A DNA stretch of 43,800 nt from Crocosphaera sp. UHCC 0190 (GTDB lineage: Bacteria > Cyanobacteriota > Cyanobacteriia > Cyanobacteriales > Microcystaceae), in NCBI RefSeq assembly GCF_034932065.1, contig NZ_JAYGHP010000022.1, forward strand, positions 1-43,800. The letters run 5' to 3'. A model generated the notes under the pieces. That model was given only the letters and a program-made list of their open reading frames with translations, was not told the DNA's origin and searched no databases. The position numbers were made by a program, and so were the translations under genes. This document shows, piece by piece, positions 6,742 to 16,481 of the stretch (positions are counted from its first letter, which is position 1; every line of letters begins with the position of its first letter).

Positions 6742-8529
6742 ATGTCAAGTAATCCTAAAGATACCTTTTCCTGGGTTGATCCCAAAGTGCGTTATCCTGG
6801 CGCACCTCCCTATGTAGTTGGGCTTCCCAAGGGAGAAGGGATGAGTCCCTTCAAGATTTTCATCTTTGATTTTACCGCGCTTATTTCTGTTTTAAGTTTG
6901 ATTCTTGCTCAATTGTTCCATATCTTTGGCTTTTTAAGTAGAACAAAAATTGAATTTAAGGGAGTTGCCGATTTAGGCTTAGGAGCAGCTTTAGCTCCGG
7001 CTGATAAATGGGAAAAATTGCAAGATTTGTCCCAATTTTTTAAACCTTGGACATTATTACCAAAACCATTAATTGCTGATAGATGGGAAGAAGATGCCGA
7101 ATTTGGCAATCAATTTTTAGGGGGACTCAACCCTGTTTTAATGAGAAAAGCTAATCCAGAAGATCTAGCAACTGATGGTAATTTTCCGGTAACAGATGAC
7201 CATCTTAAACCCTATTTAGGAGATAATTTTTCCTTAGCATCAGCTTTTGAGAAAGGGAAATTATATTTACTAGATTATCAAATTTTTGGAGATATTATTG
7301 AGCCGAAACAAGAAGATCAACTAGGACGCTATACTGCTTCTCCCCTATGCTTATTTTATCTCAATGAGCAAGAACAGTTACTCCCTGTTGCAATCAAAGT
7401 TAAGCAAAAATATCAGCCAGAAACTGATCCTTATCCAGAGATTTTAACACCTAAATCTTCTCCAGTTGAATGGAAAGCGGCTAAATTAGCGGTTGCAGCA
7501 ACTGATATTGCTTATCAAGGAATTATCGCCCATTTACTTGATACCCATTTAGTGATTGAAGTTTGTACCGTTAGTACCTATCGAATTTTATCCCCCGATC
7601 ACATTCTTTATCAACTACTTAAACCCCACTTTTTTAACACCTTAGCTATTAATTATATGGCTCGTTCTACCTTTTTAGGGCGAGGCAATTTCTTTGATAG
7701 CACCGGGGCATTAGGTTACACTGGTTCTAATGAATTATTAAGCCGAGCTTATTGGGGCAAAGGATTAGTAACTGACTATGAAGGTGAACCTTGGGAATTC
7801 TACAAAAAAGCCTTACCTTACAGCTTAGAATCTCGTGGGGTAGTTAACTTACCTAACTATCATTATAAAGATGATGCACTCCTGATGTGGGATGCCACCA
7901 AAAAGTATGTTAGTGATGTGTTGAAAAATCACTACAAAGACAATAATGCAGTAGAAAGTGATGATAAATTACAAGCCTGGAAAAATGAATTAATTGCTCC
8001 CAATGCGGGAACCATTCAAGGGTTATTACCTCCCGAAAAAGCAGATCAATTAACAGGAAAACTCAATAACTTAGATGATCTCATTGAGATTGTCACCATC
8101 ATGATTTTTCTGGCAACAACTCAACACGCTGCTGTTAACTTTGGACAGTATGATTATGGTGCTTGGGTTTCTAATATGCCCTTTGCCTTGTATAAGCCTT
8201 TTTCTTCTCTTTATGATGATGAGATCAAGACAGAAGAAGACCGAGAAAAAATCTTATTAGATTGGCTACCAGATCGGCAACAAACTATTAAGCAAATCGT
8301 CTTAGTTAAGATATTAACTATACTTCCTCCTTACACCAGTAAGAGTCTTTTAACCTTACCTAACCCCTTCCAAGAAGATGGGGATAAACAAGCGTTTAAG
8401 GCGTTTAAAAAGCAGTTGAAAGAAATTGAAGTTAAGCTGAAAGAACGTAATAATAAACTAAAACAACAGGGCAAAACACCCTATGTTTATTTACAACCTT
8501 CTCATATCCCTCAAAGTATTGCTATTTAG
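6742..8529 (+). CDS. Lipoxygenase without PLAT domain
   Basis: A 595-residue non-heme-iron lipoxygenase that oxygenates polyunsaturated fatty acids to hydroperoxides. All five expected iron ligands are visible: H264 and H269 (AHLLDTHLVIE), H462 and N466 (QHAAVNFGQYDYGAW) and the C-terminal isoleucine I595 (SIAI). The helix-9-like segment STYRILSPDHILYQLLKPHF and NYMARSTFLGRG are also typical. There is no PLAT/C2 beta-barrel; residues about 38-62 (IFIFDFTALISVLSLILAQL) form a hydrophobic helix likely to attach it to membranes, as in PLAT-less cyanobacterial lipoxygenases I recall from Cyanothece. Product position and stereochemistry cannot be read. It lies alone between the psaJ terminator and a hairpin, with its own promoter region. 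Confidence 0.92.
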   Translation: MSSNPKDTFSWVDPKVRYPGAPPYVVGLPKGEGMSPFKIFIFDFTALISVLSLILAQLFHIFGFLSRTKIEFKGVADLGLGAALAPADKWEKLQDLSQFFKPWTLLPKPLIADRWEEDAEFGNQFLGGLNPVLMRKANPEDLATDGNFPVTDDHLKPYLGDNFSLASAFEKGKLYLLDYQIFGDIIEPKQEDQLGRYTASPLCLFYLNEQEQLLPVAIKVKQKYQPETDPYPEILTPKSSPVEWKAAKLAVAATDIAYQGIIAHLLDTHLVIEVCTVSTYRILSPDHILYQLLKPHFFNTLAINYMARSTFLGRGNFFDSTGALGYTGSNELLSRAYWGKGLVTDYEGEPWEFYKKALPYSLESRGVVNLPNYHYKDDALLMWDATKKYVSDVLKNHYKDNNAVESDDKLQAWKNELIAPNAGTIQGLLPPEKADQLTGKLNNLDDLIEIVTIMIFLATTQHAAVNFGQYDYGAWVSNMPFALYKPFSSLYDDEIKTEEDREKILLDWLPDRQQTIKQIVLVKILTILPPYTSKSLLTLPNPFQEDGDKQAFKAFKKQLKEIEVKLKERNNKLKQQGKTPYVYLQPSHIPQSIAI

Positions 8530-8560
8530 GCATGATTTGGGGTTTTATAGAAGGAAAGAA

Positions 8561-8588
8561 AGGGGGTGGTTTTATGGGATCACCCCCT
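8561..8588. terminator. Hairpin after the lipoxygenase gene
   Basis: An 8-bp perfect stem (AGGGGGTG at 8561-8568, CACCCCCT at 8581-8588) with a 12-base loop, 32 bases past the lipoxygenase stop. There is no T run on the forward side, so termination efficiency is uncertain; on the other strand it is followed by a T-rich tail. Confidence 0.4.
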
Positions 8589-8611
8589 AATGAGTACATG
8601 GATAAAAATAA

Positions 8612-8797
8612 ACCTTACTGGTCTATAAAATTGTTTTTGATAAACTTTCGACTTTATTGGGATGTGTTTATTTATTGCGATCGCCCGCCAATGCAAAACG
8701 TTTATTTTGGGCGTTAGAATGGGCAGAAACAGAAATTCCTCAAACTTTGGCTGATTTGAAAGAGGAGTTAGGAATTGAGTCCCAACAAGAGAAATAA
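8612..8797 (+). pseudogene. Remnant of a Phd/YefM-type antitoxin (C-terminal part)
   Basis: This frame is open for 61 codons to a TAA but has no ATG or ribosome site and is preceded by an in-frame stop at 8609-8611. The segment VYLLRSPANAKRLFWALEWA followed by PQTLADLKEELGI closely matches, from memory, the C-terminal half of cyanobacterial Phd/YefM antitoxins ('LLETVYLLRSPANA-RL--A---A'). The N-terminal DNA-binding part is missing and no toxin gene follows, so this looks like the relic of a lost toxin-antitoxin pair. Confidence 0.6.
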
Positions 8798-9007
8798 GTT
8801 AGATAAGCCTAATAACAATCCTAACATTTATACTTCTGCATTTTTATTAATTCCCTAATTCTTTCTCTTCATTTTTTATTATAACAATCAATCTCAAGAT
8901 AAATTTTTTTTAGTGTTTTGAAGCATCAATCATGACTGCTCTCTGAAGGATCAGGGTAACTTGTGTTAAGTTAGTCAGTAGATTTGCAGACCTCTGGCTA
9001 AGTAATC

Positions 9008-12000
9008 ATGACTAATACCCCCCCTAACCCTCCACCAGAACCGTCTGAAAGCGGTACATCATTATTAGGAAGACTGGTTAATTTTGTCAAGAAACCCTCA
9101 ACTTTGATCGTTGGAGGGGTATTATTATCCCTAGGAGTTGCTGGGTATGGGGGTATCAATTATTTTGTCTATGAAAAGTTATCTCCACTTCTCTCATCAG
9201 AATTGAGCAAACTGTTAGAAAGAGAGGTAAGAGTGGGAGAGGTTGAAAGTTTTTCTTTCAATCATATTCGTATTGGAAATTCGGCAATTCCTACCCAAGA
9301 AAATGATAGAGATAGAGCAGATATTAAGGGAATTACTGTTAATTTTAGTCTTTTGCCTCTGCTTATTGGTCAACCTTTAGAGCTTGATGTAACTATTGAT
9401 GATCCTAATGTTTATATTGAACAAGATAAAACAGGTAAATGGGTAAATTTACCAGAAATGAAAGGGGAGGGGGAGCTTAATTTACCGATTGATATCAAGG
9501 GGAATATTCGCTTAAATAATGCGGATGTTTCTGTGCTTCCTAATGGGTTTAAGGATATAGTTAAAATTGATGCAGCAGGGAAAGTCGGTTATATTTATAA
9601 GTCTAATGATGATCAAGAAGTTAGTTATGATTTAGGGGTTCAGCTTTTAAGTAGTAATATAGGTATTAAGGGAAAAACTCAGATTAAAACGTGGAAAACT
9701 GAGGCAGAATTGAGAATAAATCAATTGTCATTGCCTAAATTAGTTGCTTTAATTCCTAATTTACCTGTTGCTGTCAAAAGTGGATTAGTTAATAGTAATT
9801 TGAGTATTTCTTTGCCCTCTTTAGAAGGGATAGAAGGAACTCAAGGAGTGGGAACTTTTGATATTTCTAAGATTGAAGCAAATATTCAGCCCTTAAAGGT
9901 TCCTCTTAAGCTTAATTTAGGTATTGAATTACAAGGAAAAACCGTTCAATTTAAGAATACTAAAATTAGTTTAGGGGGTTTGATTACAGAAATTAAAGGG
10001 TCAATTAATTGGCAAGAAGGCTATAATCTTGATGTTGATCTCAAACCGTTTATTGTAGAGAATGTATTAAAACTTTTTCCTAACCAAATACCGCTTAAAC
10101 TTGCTGGAGAAATTCAAGGAAAAATTCGCTTAAGTGGTGAAATTAAAAATCCTATCTTAACGGGAACTATTAATAATAGCAAACCATTGCTGATTGAAAA
10201 AACACAAATTCAAGCTCTTAAAACTGTTTTTCAAGCTAACTTAAATCAAGTTAACCTCAAACAATTTCAAATCAAACCAACAGCAGGGGGAGTAATTACA
10301 GCAACAGGAAAAGTAGATACAGGAATTTTAAAATCTCTTAAAGAAAATAAACCGATTAATTGGCAAAAAATGCCTATTGCTTTGGGTTTTCAAGTTCAAT
10401 TACCTAATCAAAAATTAATTGAACCTTACTATAAATCGCCTCTAAATGTGAGTTTAGGTTCCCTAACTGCCCAAGGTAAAATTGGGGGAAACCTAGGACA
10501 ACCTAAAGGAAAAATAGAATGGCTTGCGCCCAATATTGTAACAGTTTCCGGTCAAAAAGTATCAGGAAAAGGCGCAATTTTGTTAGCGGGAGAAAATGTT
10601 TTATTACAAGACACTGTTTTAACTTCTAACAGTGGGAATATTACCTTAAATGCTGTGGGTAATATTAAACGGAAACAATGGCAAAGCTTAGTGACTGCAA
10701 ATAATTTTTCCTTAACCCCTTTTGTAAAATTTACCTGTTCCTTAATTAGTTGTCCCGCAGCTATTTTAACTCAAAAAATTACTCTAAGTAATGCCAATAT
10801 TAACTTATCAGGAAAACTCGATAATTTTGCCCTCAATACTATTAATAGTCGAGGAAATCTTACCCTAAATGTAGATCAAGGTGCAATCGCCCTTAATACT
10901 AATCTTTCTCAAGGTAATCTTAACACGACTGCCATTGTTTCAGGGTTAATTCTTGACCCCTATCTTCCTAATATTTCTATTCCGGTACAAGTCAGAAACA
11001 CCAAAATTAATTTATCCGGTTCCCTTGACCAACTTTTTGCCAATTCAACGTTTAATCTTAACCGTCTTAATATAGATGGTAATGTTCAATTAACAGTTGC
11101 AGGAAATCCCATTAATGCTAATCTAGAAATCGGTAATGGTATCTTAGCAGCCGTAGCTAATGTAGGTCAAATTCCTCTTAATTCCCTCATTCCTAATTTA
11201 CCTGTAAAATCAAGCTTAGTTAGCAGTAACATTGCCGTAACAGGCAACCTCAACTCTCTCATTGCTTCTCTAGGAAATACCCCAGATATTAGTAGCTTTC
11301 GCGGGACAGCTAACCTACAATTAATAGTAGAAGGAAGTCTGGTCAATGCGACTGGAAAATTAGGCAGTAACATAATTAGCGGAGTCGTCGATCTTTCCCA
11401 ATTACCTCTTAATAATTTTATACCTAATTTACCCATTCCTGCTCAATTAACTGGGGCTGAAATAACCCTTTCAAGTCGAGTTATGCCACTCCTATCAAGC
11501 ACTCCTGACTTAAGCAGTGCTTTGGCAACTGTTAATTTAAGACTGGCTACTGCTGAAGGAACAATTAACACCTTAACTCACTTACAAAATAATCAATGGA
11601 ATACAAAAATAGCTGCATCCAACCTCAATCCTGCTCTAATTTTAAGCCAGCTTGTTCCCAATGCCCCCCAAATAGAAATTAATGACTTGAATGCCCAAGC
11701 AACCCTTTCCGGTAGCCTTAAAAGCATTTTTGAAGGAGGCGGAACCTTACCAATTATAGCCAATAATATTGCCCTTCAAATCGATGGACAAAAGTTAGAA
11801 GCTAGTGGTAATTTACTAATTTCTAACCTCTTAACAAATCCTGATGCTCAAATTAACTTAACAGTTGCAGCAAACTCGAACTTTGCCAGCCTACCTTTAA
11901 CCCAATTAATTTCCCTAATTCCTGTCGATCAAAAATTCCTACCAGAAGAAATAAAATTAAGAGGAATGGGAGAATTTAAGGGAACTTTAGTCGGTCAAAA

Positions 12001-14950
12001 TTTACTAACTGCCCCCACAAACCCAGGTAATATAAAACTTTTAGGCGATGTAAAACTTCTTAATCTTGCCTTTAATGATCGTCAATTTGAACCCAAATTA
12101 ACGGGCAAACTTAAGGCAATTATCGGGGAAACCATTGCCTTAAACTTACGAGGAAATGAAGATATTATCTCTGCTTCTCTGCAACCTTGTACTCGTGAAA
12201 ATTGTCCCGCCCCCTATCTTCCTACATCCTTTGAATTACGTCAAACTTCAGGGGACAAACCACCCATCATTGCAACAGGAAAACTCAGAGGGGATGAATT
12301 CGTAGCTATCGTTAAAGAATTCCCCTTAGACATATTCAAAATTTCCCCAGGAAAAGAGTTTGGCATTCCTGGATTTATTTCAGGGGTTGTTAATACTGAA
12401 ATTGCTATTAACCCCTTCACTTTAGAAGGAAAAGGAACTATAACTATAGATCAACCCAGTTTAGGATTTATTCAAGGCAATCAAATAACCGCAAATATTC
12501 TCTATCGAGATAACTTCGCCCAGTTAAAAAATGCTACCCTAAGTTTAGGACAAAGCCTCTATGCACTGCAAGGATCACTTAACTTGAAATCCGGGGCAAT
12601 TCAAGGTAACTTAAATGTAAATCAAGGACGAGTTGAGGACTTATTAACAGCTTTAAAACTCTCCAATGTGGAACGACTTTTAGACTTATTAAAAATTCAA
12701 CCCATTGATTATGCTGAAGCTCAAAATATTCCGGCCCAGTCTGTGGGAAATGCTAATGCTACCATCGCTGAACAAGTTAACTTATTAGCAGTCATCGATC
12801 AACAAATTCGAGAATTAGCGAGGAAACGAGAAGCGGGAGGTGTTCCCACAGAATTAGATATTCGTGGCCGCTTTGATACAGAAATTGCCCTCGGAGGAAC
12901 CCTTTATAATCCTACCTTGAATGTCGAATTCACGGGTCAAAATTGGGAATGGCATCCTCAAGCATCCTATCCTGATATTGTAGAACCCTTGGGGTTAGTC
13001 ATACGAGATCAACAAGTTATTCCAGTTAATCAAGTCAAAATTGCGGCCAGTTTTGTTGATAATGTCATCACGATTAAACCCACCAAAATTCAAATTAAAG
13101 ATACAATTATCGCTTTAGATGGTCAACTTTCTCCCCAACAAATTGACCTTAATTGGCAACTTAATTACTTATCCCTGGATACCATTGGCAGCTTTATCAA
13201 AATCCCCTTAGATACATCAGGGGCCCTCAATGCTTCAGGAAATATCAATGGAACCCTAATTGCTCTCCAATTACAGGGACAATTTGCCTTCGTTGATGCA
13301 GCATTTCAAGGAAGGCCTTTAAATAAAACTGTTGAGGGACAATTTAGTTATCAAGATGAAAGGTTTAAATTATTAACAAATGAACCATCAATTATTTATG
13401 CTTCTGTTAATATTCCCTTTCCTCCTAATCCAAATAATAATGAATTCGACATTAATATTCGCCTAGATACTGACGCACTTAAATTGGTTAGTATTTTCAG
13501 CCGTGAACAAGTTTTATTAACCAGTGGAGAAGGGGAAGTTAAGGCAGAAGTGAAGGGAAAACTTGACTTTTCTCAGGGGTTACTTCTCTCTGCCTTAGAT
13601 GCGAAAGGAATGATAACTCTAAACGAAACTGTTTTCCAAAGTTCAGCTTTACCTCAACCCTTAACGGTGAGTGGAAAAGTTGCAATGAATGACAAAGTAA
13701 TTGATGTCCAACAACTCCAAGGAACCTTTGCTGATAGTAAATTAAATATCGCCGGAATTTTACCGATATTTACTCCTCAAAATAACCTTGAAAACCCTCT
13801 TACAGTAGCCATTGAACAAGGAGAAATTAATTTAGAAGGATTATATCGGGGGCAAGTTGATGGTCAAGTAATTGTTACTGGTGTGGCTATTCAACCCATT
13901 GTTGGGGGACAAGTTCGTTTAGCTAATGGACAAATTTTTATTCCTAAAACTTCTAGTGATGGTCAAGTAGAAACCGTCGCAACTATTAATCAATGGGTTA
14001 ACCCACGTTCGAGAAGAGTAGCGAGTAATAATCAACCCGTTCTTTTTATGCCTCAACTCCAGAATTTTAAGGTGAGTTTACAAAATTTATTTGTTGAATC
14101 TTTGCCCTTATTTCGATTTGAATTCGGCGGTGATTTATTAGTTAATGGTTCCTTGGGAAACTTTAACACATTACAACCTCAAGGAGCAATTAATGTTAAT
14201 CGTGGACAGTTTAACTTCTTAGATACTCGCTTTTTTGTTGAACGTCGTAATCAAAATCAAATCGTTTTTGACCCCAAACAAGGATTATTAAATCCGATAT
14301 TAAATATTCAATTAAGAACTATTGTTTCTGATGTTTCTGGGACAATAAGAGGATTTCGCACAGAAGGAACCACCGAAATTCCTGATGATAGTCTCAATAA
14401 AGTGCAACGGGTTGATATTAATTTAGCCCTCAATGGTTCCCTCGCTCAGTTAGTTCCCAGTTTAGGAAAAAATGAATCAGAAGTCTGTCAAATTCATGAT
14501 GCTTTGCAACCTATTACCACAACAGCTACCTTATCCGATGAAGAATTAGAAAAAGTTAGTAATTGTTTACAACTATTAGCAGAAAAAGGAACAACCGATC
14601 AACAATTATTAAGTAATCCAGCAATCAAATTAACCAGTAGTCCCTCACGAAGTCAGGGGGAAATTGTCCGTTTATTAGGGCAACAATTCTTGGTTTTAGC
14701 AGAAGCATTCCAAGGACAAAATACAGAACAATTAATTCAATTTGGTATTGTTCAATTGGCCTTGCCGATGCTTTTCCAAAGTTTAGTTTATGATATAGAA
14801 ACCTCTGTTAGCGATACCATTGGTAGCACAGATTTTCGCATTGTTCCCTTTTTAGAAACCATTTATGAAGTTGAAGATAAAGGTTATGTTCGTCTATCCT
14901 ATGATTATGGTTTTAATGAGTTTCGTGTCAGATATGAAAAACGGTTTTAA
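9008..14950 (+). CDS. TamB-like translocation and assembly module protein
   Basis: A 1980-residue protein. A short cytosolic, proline-rich N-terminus (NTPPNPPPEPSESG) leads to one transmembrane anchor (about residues 32-54), then about 1400 residues of repetitive beta-strand sequence and a C-terminal TamB/DUF490 domain (about 1500-1980: GQIFIP, GNFNTLQPQGAINVNRGQF, FVERRNQNQIVFDP), ending in aromatic strands and a final Phe. TamB-like proteins bridge inner and outer membrane and are linked to outer-membrane protein assembly and phospholipid transport; the cyanobacterial family is large. A repeated unit of roughly 75-90 residues with 'PNLP(V/I)' followed by an LSG/TGNL motif occurs several times (around residues 248, 650, 730, 810). 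No TamA/Omp85 gene is nearby. 210 bases precede it and probably hold its promoter. Confidence 0.9.
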   Translation: MTNTPPNPPPEPSESGTSLLGRLVNFVKKPSTLIVGGVLLSLGVAGYGGINYFVYEKLSPLLSSELSKLLEREVRVGEVESFSFNHIRIGNSAIPTQENDRDRADIKGITVNFSLLPLLIGQPLELDVTIDDPNVYIEQDKTGKWVNLPEMKGEGELNLPIDIKGNIRLNNADVSVLPNGFKDIVKIDAAGKVGYIYKSNDDQEVSYDLGVQLLSSNIGIKGKTQIKTWKTEAELRINQLSLPKLVALIPNLPVAVKSGLVNSNLSISLPSLEGIEGTQGVGTFDISKIEANIQPLKVPLKLNLGIELQGKTVQFKNTKISLGGLITEIKGSINWQEGYNLDVDLKPFIVENVLKLFPNQIPLKLAGEIQGKIRLSGEIKNPILTGTINNSKPLLIEKTQIQALKTVFQANLNQVNLKQFQIKPTAGGVITATGKVDTGILKSLKENKPINWQKMPIALGFQVQLPNQKLIEPYYKSPLNVSLGSLTAQGKIGGNLGQPKGKIEWLAPNIVTVSGQKVSGKGAILLAGENVLLQDTVLTSNSGNITLNAVGNIKRKQWQSLVTANNFSLTPFVKFTCSLISCPAAILTQKITLSNANINLSGKLDNFALNTINSRGNLTLNVDQGAIALNTNLSQGNLNTTAIVSGLILDPYLPNISIPVQVRNTKINLSGSLDQLFANSTFNLNRLNIDGNVQLTVAGNPINANLEIGNGILAAVANVGQIPLNSLIPNLPVKSSLVSSNIAVTGNLNSLIASLGNTPDISSFRGTANLQLIVEGSLVNATGKLGSNIISGVVDLSQLPLNNFIPNLPIPAQLTGAEITLSSRVMPLLSSTPDLSSALATVNLRLATAEGTINTLTHLQNNQWNTKIAASNLNPALILSQLVPNAPQIEINDLNAQATLSGSLKSIFEGGGTLPIIANNIALQIDGQKLEASGNLLISNLLTNPDAQINLTVAANSNFASLPLTQLISLIPVDQKFLPEEIKLRGMGEFKGTLVGQNLLTAPTNPGNIKLLGDVKLLNLAFNDRQFEPKLTGKLKAIIGETIALNLRGNEDIISASLQPCTRENCPAPYLPTSFELRQTSGDKPPIIATGKLRGDEFVAIVKEFPLDIFKISPGKEFGIPGFISGVVNTEIAINPFTLEGKGTITIDQPSLGFIQGNQITANILYRDNFAQLKNATLSLGQSLYALQGSLNLKSGAIQGNLNVNQGRVEDLLTALKLSNVERLLDLLKIQPIDYAEAQNIPAQSVGNANATIAEQVNLLAVIDQQIRELARKREAGGVPTELDIRGRFDTEIALGGTLYNPTLNVEFTGQNWEWHPQASYPDIVEPLGLVIRDQQVIPVNQVKIAASFVDNVITIKPTKIQIKDTIIALDGQLSPQQIDLNWQLNYLSLDTIGSFIKIPLDTSGALNASGNINGTLIALQLQGQFAFVDAAFQGRPLNKTVEGQFSYQDERFKLLTNEPSIIYASVNIPFPPNPNNNEFDINIRLDTDALKLVSIFSREQVLLTSGEGEVKAEVKGKLDFSQGLLLSALDAKGMITLNETVFQSSALPQPLTVSGKVAMNDKVIDVQQLQGTFADSKLNIAGILPIFTPQNNLENPLTVAIEQGEINLEGLYRGQVDGQVIVTGVAIQPIVGGQVRLANGQIFIPKTSSDGQVETVATINQWVNPRSRRVASNNQPVLFMPQLQNFKVSLQNLFVESLPLFRFEFGGDLLVNGSLGNFNTLQPQGAINVNRGQFNFLDTRFFVERRNQNQIVFDPKQGLLNPILNIQLRTIVSDVSGTIRGFRTEGTTEIPDDSLNKVQRVDINLALNGSLAQLVPSLGKNESEVCQIHDALQPITTTATLSDEELEKVSNCLQLLAEKGTTDQQLLSNPAIKLTSSPSRSQGEIVRLLGQQFLVLAEAFQGQNTEQLIQFGIVQLALPMLFQSLVYDIETSVSDTIGSTDFRIVPFLETIYEVEDKGYVRLSYDYGFNEFRVRYEKRF

Positions 14951-15157
14951 TTCAGAACCAAGAAGTATTTGAAGTCGAGCAACTTGACTATTTTAAAGGC
15001 TAAATTTGTCCAATTAATGGATAAAATGACCAATTTTAAGTGTTAATTTTTACTATTTTTTATTTCAATTAAAAAAGTATTTGTATTGATTGTTTTATCC
15101 TAGTTTATTATAAGCGATATAACAAAAATCCTTTTAATGTTAGTAGAGAGTGTTTAT

Positions 15158-16288
15158 ATGACTTCCAATATTGTCCAAGATATCCGAAATTATATCCCTT
15201 TAGTCGGAGATGTAAATACCAAAAGCCCAATTGCTTACCAAGCAACCCGTATGGCAACGCAGGTAGTTAATACAGTGCAAATGGCAGTAGCAGAGGCTTA
15301 TATCAACGGACCAGAGGTTCCTGATTCTTTGATGCGATCGCTTTTTGATACTTGTATGCCCATCTTTTTCAAGTATTTTCCCTCACTTCTCGTTCCCTAT
15401 GAATGGGTCTTACAAGAGACGGACGATTTGGCAGAAGGGGCCAGGGATTTGATGAAGATCCAGTATGATCTTCCACAAGGAATGTTAAATCGGATGCTAG
15501 GGGAAGGGAAACTAATCTATCCGAAATACAGCATGGGATTGTGGGAGAAAGGGGCTATCGATTTAGAGCAATCCCAGATGCAGATGATCGATGATATAAT
15601 TGAAAAACTAGAGATCCGAGATGGGGACAACATTCTAGACTTTGGCTGTGGTTGGGGCTGTATTCCAAATTATGTAATGTCTAAGTTCCCAAATGTCAGA
15701 TTTACGGGACTGAACCTTAGCCATGAGCAATGCGAATATATGCGCCAGAAAATGCAAGACAGTGAAAGCTATCTCAATTCAGGACGATTTACCCTGGTCG
15801 AAGGGGATCTTAACAAGGTTAAATTTGAAGAGAAATTTGACAAAGTTCTCTCGGTGGGAGTCTTTTGTCATGTGGGAAATTTGACCAATGCTTTCCAAAA
15901 GCTGGCATCTTTTCTCAAAAGTGATGGCAAGGTATTCATTCACATCATCACAGTCCGTACCCCGAATAACATATCCAGTGTTTACACCCATAAATATATT
16001 TTCCCCCACGGTCGTTACTGGAACTTTGATGCAGTTCCCAGCCGTAATAAAGACTTAAAAACGATTCGGCGATGGTATCTCAATGGCATGAATTACTCCA
16101 CCACCTTGGTGAATTGGCTGAAAAACTTTGATGAAAGCTATGAATACGTTAAAGATCTCCATTACGGCATAGATTTTGCTAAGTTCCGTCGCATCTGGCG
16201 ATTCTATCTGATGTGGTTTGTTTCCAACTTTGCTAGCTGTGACGGCGAGATTAATGGGAACGGTCAATTTCTCATGGTTCATAGTTAA
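15158..16288 (+). CDS. Cyclopropane-fatty-acyl-phospholipid synthase-like SAM methyltransferase
   Basis: About 376 residues. The class I SAM-binding motif DFGCGWGCIPN is followed by VRFTGLNLSHEQCEYMRQKM and the acidic loop GDLNKVKFEEKFDKVLSVGVFCHVGN, which fit the CFA synthase superfamily, including the eukaryote-type coclaurine N-methyltransferase-like branch. CFA enzymes transfer a methylene or methyl group to a cis double bond of a membrane acyl chain; the exact reaction here is unknown. A desaturase that could supply the double bond follows 193 bases later. I prefer the ATG at 15158 (MTSNIVQD) because GAGAG lies in front of it; the ATG at 15137 adds seven residues. By eye it is less AT-rich than its neighbours, suggesting acquisition. 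Confidence 0.75.
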   Translation: MTSNIVQDIRNYIPLVGDVNTKSPIAYQATRMATQVVNTVQMAVAEAYINGPEVPDSLMRSLFDTCMPIFFKYFPSLLVPYEWVLQETDDLAEGARDLMKIQYDLPQGMLNRMLGEGKLIYPKYSMGLWEKGAIDLEQSQMQMIDDIIEKLEIRDGDNILDFGCGWGCIPNYVMSKFPNVRFTGLNLSHEQCEYMRQKMQDSESYLNSGRFTLVEGDLNKVKFEEKFDKVLSVGVFCHVGNLTNAFQKLASFLKSDGKVFIHIITVRTPNNISSVYTHKYIFPHGRYWNFDAVPSRNKDLKTIRRWYLNGMNYSTTLVNWLKNFDESYEYVKDLHYGIDFAKFRRIWRFYLMWFVSNFASCDGEINGNGQFLMVHS

Positions 16289-16297
16289 CATCGTCTC

Positions 16298-16399
16298 TTA
16301 TAACAACGCTGCTGATTGTTTATCTTTAATGTCGGTTGGAAGACCCCTGCGATCGCGTATGTTAGTGGCGGAGATGTCAACTAAAAAATAATATTGCAT
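16298..16399 (-). pseudogene. Short coding tail (33 codons), remnant with nagB-like 3' end
   Basis: On the reverse strand an ATG at 16399 opens 33 codons to a TAA at 16298-16300, containing VDISATNIRDRR and ending KDKQSAALL. 'ISAT-IR' resembles the C-terminal ISSTxxR motif of nucleotidyltransferases such as NadD, so it could be the relic of such a gene. Its last nine codons differ from the end of nagB (DKESAQLL) at few bases: 16298-16324 matches 17403-17429 at 23 of 27 positions. It starts nine bases past the methyltransferase stop. Confidence 0.4.
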
Positions 16400-16481
16400 C
16401 AGAAACCCATAAAAATATCGTAATGAAGGGCAAATACTGTAGAATATAAGGTGATTTGCCGATTATTTTGACTGTGTTTTC

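Noticed and set aside
8532-8717. 61-codon ORF after the lipoxygenase gene
   Set aside because: It reads through a hairpin and has no family pattern; the antitoxin relic lies in another frame of the same DNA and is more convincing.
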